Shown here: one piece after another, positions 47,546 to 58,027 of the stretch
Numbering within the stretch: position 1 is the stretch's first letter
Layout of the letters: every line of letters begins with the position of its first letter
NCBI GenBank assembly: GCA_026075535.2
Contig: AP026540.1
Coordinates: forward strand, 12,586,001 to 12,650,000
Direction of reading: 5' to 3'
DNA from: Tricholoma matsutake
Taxonomy: Eukaryota > Basidiomycota > Agaricomycetes > Agaricales > Tricholomataceae
DNA length: 64,000 bases
Position numbers and translations under genes: made by a program
The notes under the pieces: model-generated
Databases searched by the model: none
What the model was told of the DNA's origin: nothing
The model's input: the letters and a program-made list of their open reading frames with translations, nothing else

Positions 47546-47654
47546 CGTATTCTCCTATACTACGATGTACCTATGTTATGATCTATAAATACATCATGTT
47601 CTATTATTAAATGTGATGCGCTAATGTGATGCACTAGGATTGACTATCCCAACA
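47546..47654 (-). repeat. 5' LTR of copia F
   Basis: 109 bp. On the minus strand it starts TGTTGGGATAGTC; its end differs from the other LTR at one base (ATACG against ATACA). Confidence 0.86.
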
Positions 47655-47823
47655 AGTGTACAGAGTCAGTGGCAGGACAAGGAGAAAGCTATGCTCTTTG
47701 AATATCTTCTGGGCATTGAGTCTGACAAAACTGCAGACAAACTCAAGGTTAACCCTGGATGTGTTTTCAAGAAGGTACCACTCACCTATCCAACCTTTGT
47801 AACTACTGCTGATTGATGCCTAG

Positions 47824-47892
47824 TGTTAGGGTGACACCCACTGTCTGCTAGCTAAGACCATGTGGGTTCTCTCTACAAGAAGGGAGCGGGAT
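47824..47892 (-). repeat. LTR fragment of the A/D family
   Basis: About 69 bp matching one end of the LTR at 48052 (TGTTAGGGTGACACCCACT onward), then unrelated DNA. The full LTR begins 160 bp further right, so part of the LTR is present twice. Confidence 0.8.
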
Positions 47893-48051
47893 GTGTGTGC
47901 CACCATGCAACACCACCCTCCTCCCCATCCAAATGGGATGTGAGGCTTTCATTTGGATGGCAAAGGGGACCACACAGCCACCATCACCACCACCAGATCA
48001 TGAATGAACAGTGGGAAGATGAACACAAACATGGGGATGGGACTGGGGTAT

Positions 48052-48451
48052 TGTTAGGGTGACACCCACTATCTGCTAGCTAAGACCATGTGGGTTCTCT
48101 CTACAAGAAGGGGGTGGGATGCATGCGCGTGATGGGGGAATTGATGGTTTTGATGTGAGGGGTTATTAATAGATGAGTTTGTTGCGAAAGGTGTTTCACA
48201 CCACAAGTGTAGGTGGAATACCTAAGAGAACACAACTGGGGTCCCCTAGGTGTATATTTAGGGTTTATATACTATGTTACATATATTATACATTGTTGTT
48301 ACTGATGCACTCATACATGCATGTACATATTGATGCATGCAAAATAAAATTCTCATGCTATCAAAGTGTAGTGTCATTTGGCATAATGTAGCGTAATTTG
48401 ACATAATAAAATAAATGAAATTTTATTAGGTAATGGGGCTGTTTCCTAACA
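48052..48451 (-). repeat. 3' LTR of element D
   Basis: 400 bp, same family as 4362-4772, with most CG dinucleotides changed to TG or CA. Confidence 0.93.
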
Positions 48452-48462
48452 TTACCCCCCTT

Positions 48463-50086
48463 TTATGCCTCGACTTCCAGGCAAGAAAATATTGTATTTG
48501 TCCCCTCCATGAAAATTTGGTAAGGCCAGAATTTCATCCCCTCATACACCATTCTTGCAATGTGACATGGAGCATTTGGATTACATTTAAAGAATTGGGT
48601 GATTGCATTATGCGCTTGCTTACAATTCTCTTTGGGTTCCCACAAATTATTTTTGTCGGTATAGTTCTTCCACTCTATTAAGAACTCCAATTTATTCCAT
48701 CAAAGATGTGAGTCTAGAATTTCTTCAACTATATATTCTGGAGCACCTTCTACTAATATTGGAGGTTGTGGAGTGGTTTGTTGGCCAGGAATAGTGGGCA
48801 GGCAGGAAACATTAATCTTGGGATCAATTTTGAATGATCGGGGTAATTTTAGCACTACCGCATTAGGCAAAACTACTTTAGAGATTGTGTATGGGCCAAC
48901 TTGTTTCTCCGTAAGTTTCCTAGATTGCCAGCCATTCGGGCCAGTCAGTTTGTCAGTAGTTGACAAACATATGTAGGTACTGCTCCAACTCCTGGTTCAT
49001 TCTCTCTGTCTGCCCATCAGTTTGCAGGTGGTATGCTGTAGATAATTTAGTTTGAATCCCCAATATGTTGTTTAATTCTTGCATGAACACGGAAGCAAAT
49101 TGTGGTCCATGATTGGAGATAATGGTATCAGGTAATCCATGTAACCGCCATACCTGATTTAGGTAGAGGTGTGCCAAGCCCAATGATGAGGTTTCTGTAG
49201 TAGTAGGAATAATATGGACCTCCTTTGTGAAGCGGTCGCATACTACGAATATTGCATCATACCCTTGAGCCTTGGGTAATCCGGTGATAAAATCCACAGA
49301 TATATCTCGCCATGGCACTTTAGGTATAGGGTTCAGCATTAATTTCCCTGCAGGTTTCTCTGAAAATTTCTTCCCCCTCATGCACGTATCACATCCATCC
49401 ACATACCCCAACACATATTTAGAAATTCTGGGCCACCAATAATTTCTCATTACTAATTCCAATGTCTTCCACCTTCCTGGGTGTCCAACAGTCAGTGTAT
49501 CATGATGTAACTGGACAATCTCCCTTCACAAATCCTGATCCTTCAGCACATACACCTTTCCTCAGAATATCACCAACCCTTGTTCCTCAGCCCATTCATC
49601 TCCTTTAATATTACCTTTCCAGAGCTTTCACACTACTTCATTGTCCATTTCTGAACATTGTCTAATTTTAGACAACATTTCCGTTTCCAAGCTATCTATT
49701 AATAGATGCCCTTGATGCATATAGCGCAAATGCAAAAGTATTTGGGTTTGAGTAAGGTAACATTCTTATTGTCCTCCTCCACCCCTCTTTTGTGATCAAT
49801 GTGTCTGGATAATGCATCTGCTTTCCTCATTAAGCTTCCTGCTTTATAAACCAAGTGGAAATTAAAACATGATAGGAATAGCGCCCAATGCGCTTGCCGG
49901 TGGTTAAGCTTTTTAGCAGACATGAAGTATTGCAGATTTTGATGATCCATCCAGATCTCAATCTGATGCGTACATCCCTCCAAATAATGGCTCCACACCT
50001 CCAATGCTCATATTATTCCCAACATCTCTTTGTCATGCACATCATAATTTCTTTCCACATCATTCAACCCTTGGGACAAATATGCA
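48463..50086 (-). pseudogene. Ty3 pol of element D, RNase H-IN-chromodomain part
   Basis: RNase H remains (50004-49699) with broken frames. Integrase has the second half of HHCC (CDTCMRGKKF), then VDFITGLP and the start of the core. The second catalytic Asp is Asn: ISNHGPQF, codon AAT at 49112-49114, as expected from CpG decay of GAT after a C. The Glu (TDGQTER) is kept. After a deletion, the linker leads to a chromodomain with EFLIEWKNYTDKNNLWEP, ending at 48463. The rest of pol lies at 57599-57936. Confidence 0.88.
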
Positions 50087-50091
50087 CAAGG

Positions 50092-50344
50092 TGTAAGCCT
50101 GCTTACATACACATTGACTCTTATTTGTACATGGTTCAAGATCCTGGCCATATTAACTACATGTCACAACACAATTCCCCATTCTTCCTTTTCCCCCATA
50201 TATTCCACTTGTCTTTTACTTTGGTATCATTGTCTACTCCTAATACCCCATCGTTGTCCTGTCACTCTGGTGATTTGATGTGAGTGTTACATTGATCTTT
50301 CCTTTTCTAGTGTTACCTATTCCCAACTATGGGGTAGGTTTCCA
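50092..50344 (+). repeat. 5' LTR of element E
   Basis: Starts TGTAAGCCTGC, ends GGTAGGTTTCCA. The adjoining sequence CTTTTTTTTTGACATTGAC would be the primer site; I could not match it to a tRNA or to the LTR. Confidence 0.93.
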
Positions 50345-50477
50345 CTTTTTTTTTGACATTGACAACACCCGTATATTTTCTGCATTGACATTGTCTATCT
50401 AGACGACTAAACACTATTCAATCCAAAACCTGTCTTGCCTGCCTTCAGTCAACACCCCCCTTACAACACATAGTAGG

Positions 50478-51440
50478 GTGAGGAAGACAAATGCTACAAG
50501 CTCTACCACTACAGGCGCCGCTAACACCACATCGATAAACTTGCTCACACCTGTTGATTCAATCAATGTGCATGCATCCACCTCTTCTGCCATTCTCATA
50601 AAAGAAGCTGCAACTGCTGCTTTACACAAGCATACAGCCACCCCTCCTGCCTCACCTTCCACACCTGCATCCACCCCTCCACCCTCACCTCCCTCATCTG
50701 TTAGATCACTTCATAAATGAAGTTCTTCCTCCTCCTCCAATGAATATTGCATACTATTGTTGATGATGAACATGTCCTCCACTGGTGCAAATGCCGCAGT
50801 TTTGAGCCTCAACAATGGCAAACATCCCATGATATCCATGGGTGCAATGACACCTGAACACCTGCACAGATTCAAGCACCATGCATGCGGTTACTTACAG
50901 AACAAAGATGGCCTTAATGCCAAGGATTTTGTTGACCGTATTGTATACTCTTTCAAAGACCCTCTATTCTCCAACTGGTACCAGTCACAACAAGACCTTC
51001 TGTCTCCCCTGTCTTTCCTCGAGTTCATGTCTAGGGTCTGTGCATGCTGGCTGCCTAAACAATGGCAACAGGACCTCACATGGAAGGTTTGCTCGATGAA
51101 ACAGGGCAAAACCCCATTCTCAGAGTTCGTCGATGCCTTACACTGCGACAACCTCCTGCTGAAAAACTCTCAACACCACCTATCTCCTCCTCAACTCCAC
51201 ACACAGATCAAATCAAATATCTCCCCAGAGCTTGCTTCCGCATTTGACCACTGGAGAGACAACCATGAGTCTTCTGATGATGAGTCAGACAAAGAGAACA
51301 AGGGTGCAGATCAACCTGAAGATGAAGCTGCCACAGCTATAGCCAAAGCGAGCACTATCACGCTCAAAGCTGAGACCAAACTACAGTCCTTCATTGATAC
51401 ACTCACCAAACTTGATCAGAAGGCTTATCAAAGACTGTAA
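50478..51440 (+). pseudogene. Ty3 gag of element E
   Basis: One frame of about 320 residues with a single TGA at 50718-50720 at an expected Arg. A Ser/Thr/Pro-rich N-terminus is followed by the Gag core (MTPEHLHRFKHHACGYLQNK to about VCSMKQGKTPFSEFVDAL), then an acidic tail (SSDDESDKENKGADQPEDE). No zinc knuckle lies in this frame; a Cys/His cluster (CKKCHGFYLPDGHPC) comes later, at about 52710. The true start may lie upstream, since the frame is open into 50430. Confidence 0.75.
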
Positions 51441-52631
51441 CATGTGGAGACATGATGCTGAGGATGCAGCACACAGCCTGAAATGCTCAAGCTCTTCAGT
51501 CAGGTTATCCAATTCCTCTCGCTGTTGATGATACTCGACCCGGAAACTCAAACAAAACCCACAATGAAGGCCTCAGATGGTATAACATGAGCTAGAGGAA
51601 GGGTCTGAGGTGGTACTAAATATCACCACTGTTACCCAAGGGTGGGGGAACTAAGTTTGAGGAGGTCTGATGAGATTCAATGAAGTTCGAGGGTGTATGA
51701 AGCTCTGCAAAGTGCTTTGAGAAAAGTTCAAAGAGGTTCGATGGAAGTTCAAAGATGTTCGAGAGAGTTCGAGGACATTCAAGGGGTTTGTAGAGAATGA
51801 GAATAGTTTTGACAAATGCTGATGATAGACAATAGAGATGTGGAAAGGTCTCGAGAGGGGATAGACGATAGACGATAATTTTGAGAAGCTAATACAGAAA
51901 GTTCGAGGAAGTTCGCAGTAACCCGCTAAACTTCAGGACTAAGATGAGAGGCTTGGACTCAAGAGAATTGCTCTTAAATCAGACAATAGATATGAGAGGA
52001 TGACCTCTTCTGTTCTTCTAAGTAGCTAGTACAAGGCTATATATGTTTTGAAGAGATGGTACTTAAAAGGAAATAAAACATGAGGACTACATGAGGCAAG
52101 ATATAAAACAATATAGAACTTTCCAAATCAGAAAATAAATGAGAAAAGATAAGAAGGAAAACATGTAGAGTCACAATATATCAAGGGTACCTGTCCTATT
52201 GATCCAATATATCATTGAAATGTCCAAGCGCCACAATTGCATTCTAAAAGCGCATTGTCATATCTCCTCGTGTCCAGTGGTGCTCGATATGCAACACACT
52301 AACTCATGCAATGTGTGCTGCATGTGTCTGAAGGGCGGTGCAATAGGCATATGGCGGCCAAAGGTGTTTGAGGTGCTGCAAAGTCATTCAAACTCACTGA
52401 AAATGTTGCGAAGTCATTTGAAATCATTTGAAATCATTTGAAGTGCTATGAAATAGTTTTGGAGTGATTTCACAGAGTTTGTAGTTGCATCGTGGGGTTC
52501 ATAGGGGTTGGGAGCATGTGTGGTGATGTGTCAAAGCATTTGGAAATGTTCCCAGAGCTTGGAGCGCAAGGTGGACCTATCACTGTCCCCCCCATGCTCG
52601 CTCCCAGCCCACTGCTTCATCCCATACACAA
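51441..52631 (+). other. Non-coding stretch between gag and pol of element E
   Basis: About 1.2 kb without a frame, purine-rich, with scattered gttcgag/gttcaaag repeats (51640-51920) and tcatttgaaa repeats near 52400. Ty3 elements normally have no such gap, so an unrecognised insertion or heavy decay is likely. Confidence 0.45.
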
Positions 52632-55126
52632 TTGACATCATCCTTCTCTTCATTGTCACATCCACCTAAACTGATGGACCGTGAAAGATTATATCTGGAA
52701 AACCACAGCAGGTGTAAGAAGTGCCACGGGTTTTACTTGCCAGATGGACATCCTTGCAAATTTCCATCTGGAGATGGATATGTGGAGCACTCGATGGCTT
52801 CCATGAACAAGGCAAGGAGACATATCAAGTTGGCTCCACTGCTGGTCCCTTGTGATGAACATTCATTGTCTGTTGCTTCCATATCTTCTCAACCTCCACA
52901 ACCAATGATGGCTCCTCCACCTCTGCCTGTTGCAGCAGCGTTGGGTATGTCTGCTTACCCTGTTGCATCTGTCTGCCCACCCAATGATTTGTCAATCCTA
53001 GGTGGGTGGGACAGTGACCTATCTCACAACTCCAATGACTCGGTAAGCACACACATACCTTTCTTTTTGCCCCACCTTGTGTGGAAATGCACTATTGAGA
53101 GCCATGATCCTTCCTCTATCTCTCGCATACCCATTGAAGCTTTGATTTACCATGGCTCTGGTCCAGTTTTAATTGATCAGGACCTCATCACTCACTTGCA
53201 ATTGCCGATATGCTTACTTCATCAACTGTTTCCTGTTTCTGGCACTTTTATCAATGGCTTGAACACAACTCCTCAGATTTTGCTTACCCACTGGGTGAAA
53301 CCTAAATTGCATGACCGTAATAATATGTATTCTGCCTGGACTGTTTGCATGCTCATTGCATCTAGTTTATGCCATCCAATAATCCTTGGACTTCCATTTC
53401 TGTACCATAATAATGTCACGGTAAATGTCCGCAATGGTTCAGCGATAGATATGAGTTTGAACTTTGACCTCCTGCACCCTGTAGCCCCACTTGTATGTAA
53501 ACCCATTGTGAAATTGGGGGATGTTATCTCCACAAATATCACAAACAGAAAAATGTTACTGAACAAACTAAAAGAAATATGTGCTGTGCATAGACCATTG
53601 ATAGATGCACATTGTGAACCAGTGAATGGCATCAACATTGTTGTTGCTGTTCATGGACGTATTTTCCAGCTAGCAGCTGTTGAACATTTGGAAAAGTTGA
53701 ACAACAAGATTCACAAGACATACGCAGAAATGTTCAAACCAATCCCACATGTGAATGAGATGCCAGATATGGTACAATGTAAAATTAGATTAAAAGATGC
53801 AGATAAAACTATTACCACATGGAGCTACTCATGCCCATGAAAGTTCCATGAAGCATGGAGTATTCTGATTCAACGACACTTAGATGCAGGACACATTCAG
53901 CCATCGTTTTCAGAACACGCATCACCCACTTTCCTGGTTCCTAAGGCTGATAATACTGTGCTCCCATGTTGGGTCAATGACTACTGACAACTTAATGCAA
54001 ATGCTATCACTGATTCTTACCTGCTGCCTCGTGTCGATGATATCCTTGCAGATGCTGGGCATGGCAAAATATGGAGCAAACTGGACATGACCGACAGTTT
54101 TTTCCACATGGAAATGGACCCTGAGAGCATTCATCTGACCATGGTGATGATGCCGTTGGGCCTATATGAGTGGGTCATAATGCCCCAAGGACTGCATAAT
54201 TCTCCTCCCATCCATCAGCAATGCATTACAGCTGGTCTGCATCCATTCCTGGGGATTTTCTGCCACATTTATCTGGACGACATTGTGATCTATCCAGACA
54301 CTTTGGCAGAGCACAGTAAACACATCAAACAAGTTATGACTGCCCTGCACAGGGATCAACTGTACTGCAACCCAAAGAAATTGAAATTTTACTTGCCAGA
54401 ACTAATCTTCCTGGGACACCGAATCTCTCAGGAGGGAATTGAAGGATGCTCATCCAAAGTGGACAAAATCTTGAATTGGCTGACACTGAGTTCTGCAACT
54501 GATGTAAGGAGCTTTCTAGGCTTGGTGCAGTACATCTCTGCTTTCCTGCCTAACCTGGTGGAACACACCACAAGCCTGACTCCTCTGACAACAAAAGACT
54601 GCGAGAAGCACTTCCCTGCTTGGACCTCCCAACACCAGGTTGTGTTTGAGGTGATAAAAGGACTCGTGGTTAGCAGGGAGTGCCTGACGGTGATTGACCA
54701 TTCAAATCCTGGTGACAAAAAGATCTTTGTGACATGCGATGCCAGTGATAAATGGACTGGCGTGGTGCTGAGCTGGGGCCCAACTTGGGAAAGCACTCAG
54801 CCAGTGTCTTTTGATTTGATGCAACTCAATGATGCACAAAAGACCTACCCAGTACATGAAAAGGAGATGCTAGCAATTGTTTGGGCACTGAAGAAGTGGC
54901 ACTCTGACCTGCTAGGCTTGCAGTTTGTTGCCTACATGGATCATAGAACTCTAGAAAACTTTGATACTCAGAAGGACTTGTCGCGGTGACAGGCCTGTTG
55001 GATGGAACATCTATCCCAATCTGACATGACTATTCACTACATTTGAGGTGAAGATAACATGGTAGCTGATGCCCTGGCACATCTGCCTGAGGACCCATGT
55101 GAAGGAGTGTCTGAGGACATGGATGT

Positions 55127-55350
55127 TGTTGGATTATATAATCTGTCACTGCTTAATCAGTGCTTAACAGACCATAGTTTGCACACACACACAAGTGATG
55201 TGATAGTTGTAGCAATCCGTGTCTGGTTATATGGTATCCTTGTTCTGTTGAACCCTATAAGACCTGATAGCTCAGTTGGTCAGAGCATCTGGTATATGTC
55301 CAGGAGGGCCTGGGTTCAATCCCCAGTCTGGTCATCTTTTCTGTTTAACA
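55127..55350 (+). repeat. 5' LTR of the miniature element
   Basis: 224 bp. It has a short inverted repeat gattatataatc at the start, a (CA)n run, and the tRNA-like unit in its 3' third. TG..CA ends. Confidence 0.93.
55261..55334 (+). ncRNA. tRNA-like Pol III unit in the 5' LTR
   Basis: 74 nt folding as a full cloverleaf: acceptor GACCTGA/TCTGGTC (6 of 7 pairs), D stem GCTC/GAGC, anticodon stem TCTGG/CCAGG, T stem CTGGG/CCCAG with loop TTCAATC. A box TAGCTCAGTTGG and B box GGTTCAATCCC fit consensus, and CTTTT follows at once. The anticodon would be TAT (Ile), but position 33 is A instead of the near-invariant U, so it is probably a tRNA-derived promoter or RNA and not a working tRNA. Confidence 0.85.
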
Positions 55351-55364
55351 GGTTATGGGCCCTG
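55351..55364 (+). promoter_or_regulatory. Primer binding site of the miniature element
   Basis: GGTTATGGGCCCTG directly after the LTR, identical over 14 bases to the site of copia G (61260-61273) and over 11 to that of copia C. Confidence 0.8.
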
Positions 55365-55420
55365 GTGCTTTGTCAGCCAGATTACCTAAGCAGATTTAGA
55401 TGTGCCAGATTAAGGGGGTG

Positions 55421-55644
55421 TGTTGGATTATATAATCTGTCACTGCTTAATCAGTGCTTAACAGACCATAGTTTGCACACACACACAAGTGATGTGATAG
55501 TTGTAGCAATCCGTGTCTGGTTATATGGTATCTTTGTTCTGTTGAACCCTATAAGACCTGATAGCTCAGTTGGTCAGAGCATCTGGTATATGTCCAGGAG
55601 GGCCTGGGTTCAATCCCCAGTCTGGTCATCTTTTCTGTTTAACA
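55421..55644 (+). repeat. 3' LTR of the miniature element
   Basis: 224 bp, identical to the 5' LTR except one C-to-T difference in ggtatctttg. Confidence 0.93.
55555..55628 (+). ncRNA. tRNA-like Pol III unit in the 3' LTR
   Basis: Identical to 55261-55334, again with a T4 terminator directly after it. Confidence 0.85.
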
Positions 55645-57340
55645 GATGTCACTGACTCACCTTTACAGTGGGATGACTGGTTGAAAATTGGGACTTTGTG
55701 CAATGCGATTTTGTCGATCTCTGCAGATGAATTGTTCCTACGCGACATGCACTTGGGATACAAAAATGATGACTTTTGCCAGAAACTCTCTGTGGCAGAT
55801 GAGCATCCCCGGTATCCAATTCAAAAATGAGCTGTGGTACATCGGTGACCGACTCATAATACCTCGCTATAGCACACTCTGTGAGGATCTCTTCCGACTT
55901 GCTCATGACACACTTGGCCACTTTGGGGCTAATAAATCCTATGTGAGCATTCACAACTGTTACTACTGGCCAAACATGCGCAGGGATCTTGAGAATACCT
56001 ATGTCCCAGCTTGCCCAGATTGCCAATGCAATAAAAGTGCGACTTCCAAACCAAAGGGACCACTACACCCGCTGCCAATCCCCAAAAATAGAGGAGACTT
56101 GGTATGTTTGGACTTCATAGGTCCTTTACCTAAAGACAATGGTTATGACTGCATCCTGACTGTGACTGACTGACTGGGTTCAGATATCCGCCTGATCCTG
56201 ACTCGGACTGATATTACTGTGCCAGACTTGGCCTTAATATTCTTCAATGAGTAGTACTGCAAAAATGGACTGCCATTGGAACTGATCAGTGACCACGATA
56301 AGCTTTTCATGGCCAAATTTTGGAAGATGCTCCACGAGTTGATGGGTGTACACCTGAAAATGTTGACTGCTTACCACCCACAGACAGATGGTGCTAGTGA
56401 ACGCACTAACAAAACCTTGAACCAATGCATCCATTTCCACATTGAGCGAAATCAGAAGGGATGGGTACACACATTAGCTATCATCCAGTTCAACATGATG
56501 AGCTCAATCAACACGTCCACTGATACTCTGGATTCCAGATCTGCATAGGATGAAGTCTGCATATTATTCCTCCTTTGGTACCTGGCATCATCACAGAACC
56601 TGAAGCAGAAGAGATAGCTGCTCGGGAAATGATCTCCTGGATTGAGGCTGATGTCGCTGATGCCAAAGATGCCTTATTGGGTGCTAAAGTACTACAAGCA
56701 TTCTACATGAACAGGTCTCGAGGTCGCGAGGATGCTTACACTGTAGGCAATAAAGTCATGCTGGCAACACTACACTGATGTTGGGAGTACAAGGCTGGCA
56801 ATAAATTTCACATAGCCAAATTCTTCCCATGTTGGGATGGTCCCTACACTGTCACAAAAGCATTCCCAGAGACCTCCTCTTACACTTTGCATCTATCTAA
56901 CTCCCCTGAGACTTTCCCAAGTTTCCATGCATCACTACTCAAACGACATATCAAAAATGATGCGACACTGTTTCCTTCCCGAGAGCATGACTGACCTGGA
57001 CCGGTGTTAACTGAAGATGGAATGGAAGAATACTGGACCAAGAAGATCATTGACGAGAGAAAAAGAGGTCGCAGGTATCAATACCTGGTGCGATGGGCTG
57101 GCTACGTGGAAGGCGACAATCTATGGCTTCCTCAACGTGAACTCATGGATTGTGAAGCACTGGATGTTTGGCAGTCTCATAAAGCAGAGGGGACGCGGTA
57201 GCTTTTTCCCACTGGGTTTTTTAATGCACCCATTGTTTGATTGATGACAAGTTGAATTTTTATTTTGGAACTGTTTATTCTTACATTTTCTTTTCTTACA
57301 TTTTCTTTTCTCACCCAGACAGTTTTTAAGAGTGGGAGGG

Positions 57341-57593
57341 TGTAAGCCTGCTTACATACACATTGACTCTTATTTGTACACAGTTCAAGATCCTGGCCAT
57401 ATTAACTACATGTCACAACATAATTCCCCATTCTTCCTTTTCCTCCATATATTCTGCTTGTCTTTTACTTTGGTATCATTGTCTACTCCTAATACCATGT
57501 CATTGTCCTGTCACTCTGGTGATTTGATGTGAGTGTTACATTGATCTTTCCCTTTCTAGTGTTACCTATCCCCAACTACGGGGTAGGTTTCCA
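57341..57593 (+). repeat. 3' LTR of element E
   Basis: 253 bp, preceded by the purine tract AAGAGTGGGAGGG. Confidence 0.93.
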
Positions 57594-57598
57594 CAAGG

Positions 57599-57936
57599 AT
57601 GCCATTTGTCATCTTTGCACAGCATTGATAATACTGCTCCAGTAGCAAAGTTGGATGTGTCTGATTCCACTTGTAAGGGACATGTGAAATCTACTGGGGC
57701 TAATATTGGTCCCTCCACAAACTTCCTCTTCAACTCCTCAAATGCTGTCTGCTGCTGTTCTCCCCACCTCCACACTACTCCCTTTCATGTAAGGTTATGT
57801 AAGGGTGTGGCAATTTTGGAAAATTTATGCACAAAGCGACGATAGTAATTTGTGAGTCCCAAGAAGGCTTGAACCTCCTTGACACAGGTGGGCGCAGGCC
57901 AATCAGTGATCACCTGTACCTTGATCAGATCCATTT
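57599..57936 (-). pseudogene. Ty3 pol of element D, RT-RNase H part
   Basis: Continues element D beyond element E: PLQVESDTSNFATGAVLS (RNase H start) and [20 protein letters not shown] (RT end). Similarity to element A stops at 57936. Confidence 0.88.
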
Positions 57937-58027
57937 GGAGAGTGATCTGGATCATTGTTGGGAGTGGTGGGGCCTGTGGGGTTCGTCTGCTGAGCAGACA
58001 ATGCATTCAGATGGACGTGTCTCCTTG

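Larger units (their letters stand above)
44538..47654 (-). mobile_element. Ty1/copia element F, internally deleted
   Basis: Short 109-bp LTRs at 44538-44646 and 47546-47654, starting TGTTGGGATAG on the minus strand. A purine tract TTGAGGGGGAG adjoins the 3' LTR. Between them lie integrase, RT and RNase H in copia order. Gag and protease are missing: only about 75 bp separate the pre-integrase motif from the 5' LTR. No clear target duplication was found. Confidence 0.88.
43667..47815 (+). pseudogene. Decayed gene with basic/acidic nuclear-type protein, split by copia F
   Basis: Left part 43667-44515: a short first exon (MALH), then a Pro/Thr/Tyr-rich stretch (VYPNLNPATPASQFQLPP) and a basic-acidic stretch (KKENGQDEESGDEVEII, then KKGKVKKTKEQVKAEDEA). 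After element F the right part (47656-47815) continues WQDKEKAMLFEYLLGIESDK. This resembles proteins with a low-complexity nuclear N-terminus followed by a helical DNA-binding-type domain, but I cannot name a family. Several frame breaks make it a pseudogene. Confidence 0.45.
55127..55644 (+). mobile_element. Miniature LTR retrotransposon (TRIM-type) with tRNA-like LTRs
   Basis: 518 bp: LTR 55127-55350, interior of 70 bp, LTR 55421-55644. A perfect 5-bp duplication GATGT flanks it (55122-55126 and 55645-55649). LTRs begin TGTTGGATTATATAATC and end TTTAACA. The interior starts with a primer site and ends GATTAAGGGGGTG, a short purine tract. No coding capacity. The LTRs differ at one base (a C/T), so the insertion is recent compared with its host element E. 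Each LTR contains a full tRNA-like unit. Confidence 0.92.
52632..57201 (+). pseudogene. Ty3 pol of element E (PR-RT-RNase H-IN-chromodomain)
   Basis: Zinc-knuckle-like Cys/His cluster, then a protease-like region in which the catalytic Asp appears as Tyr (LIYHGSGP, about 53145). RT keeps YLDDIVIY (about 54270). RNase H follows (54700-55060) and is cut by the miniature element. After it come HHCC (LAHDTLGHFG..CPDC), LDFIGPLP, ISDHDKLF and DGASERTNK of integrase, and a chromodomain (RYQYLVRWAGYVEGDNLWLP) at 57004-57201. TGA replaces expected Arg at 53838, 53985, 54987, 55044, 56171, 56776 and 56992. Frameshifts lie near 55828 and 56550. Confidence 0.92.
50092..57593 (+). mobile_element. Ty3 LTR retrotransposon E (chromovirus), complete but decayed
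   Basis: Inserted in element D with TG..CA LTRs and a perfect 5-bp duplication CAAGG (50087-50091 and 57594-57598). It encodes gag, protease, RT, RNase H, integrase and chromodomain on the plus strand. The two 253-bp LTRs differ at about a dozen sites, nearly all transitions. The integrase side is further split by the miniature element at 55127-55644. Confidence 0.95.
48052..57936 (-). mobile_element. Ty3 element D, 5'-truncated and split by element E
   Basis: The 3' LTR (48052-48451) is preceded, on the minus strand, by AAAAGGGGGGTAA as purine tract. Pol runs from the chromodomain back to RNase H (to 50091), continues after element E at 57599, and stops matching element A at 57936 inside RT. 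Gag, protease and 5' LTR are missing. A short internal deletion joins integrase to the linker near 48960. Confidence 0.9.

Noticed and set aside
50478..50720. Separate Ser/Thr-rich small gene
   Set aside because: It is in the same frame as the downstream Gag and separated only by a TGA at an expected Arg; treated as the start of gag.
55261..55334. A functional tRNA-Ile (UAU) gene
   Set aside because: Position 33 is A and one acceptor pair is a T-T mismatch; it also lies within an LTR in two copies. Listed as tRNA-like instead.
55059..55655. 198-residue ORF across the miniature element
   Set aside because: It joins the RNase H end of element E to translated LTR sequence, including the tRNA-like units twice; the repeated peptide is an artefact of the duplicated LTR.
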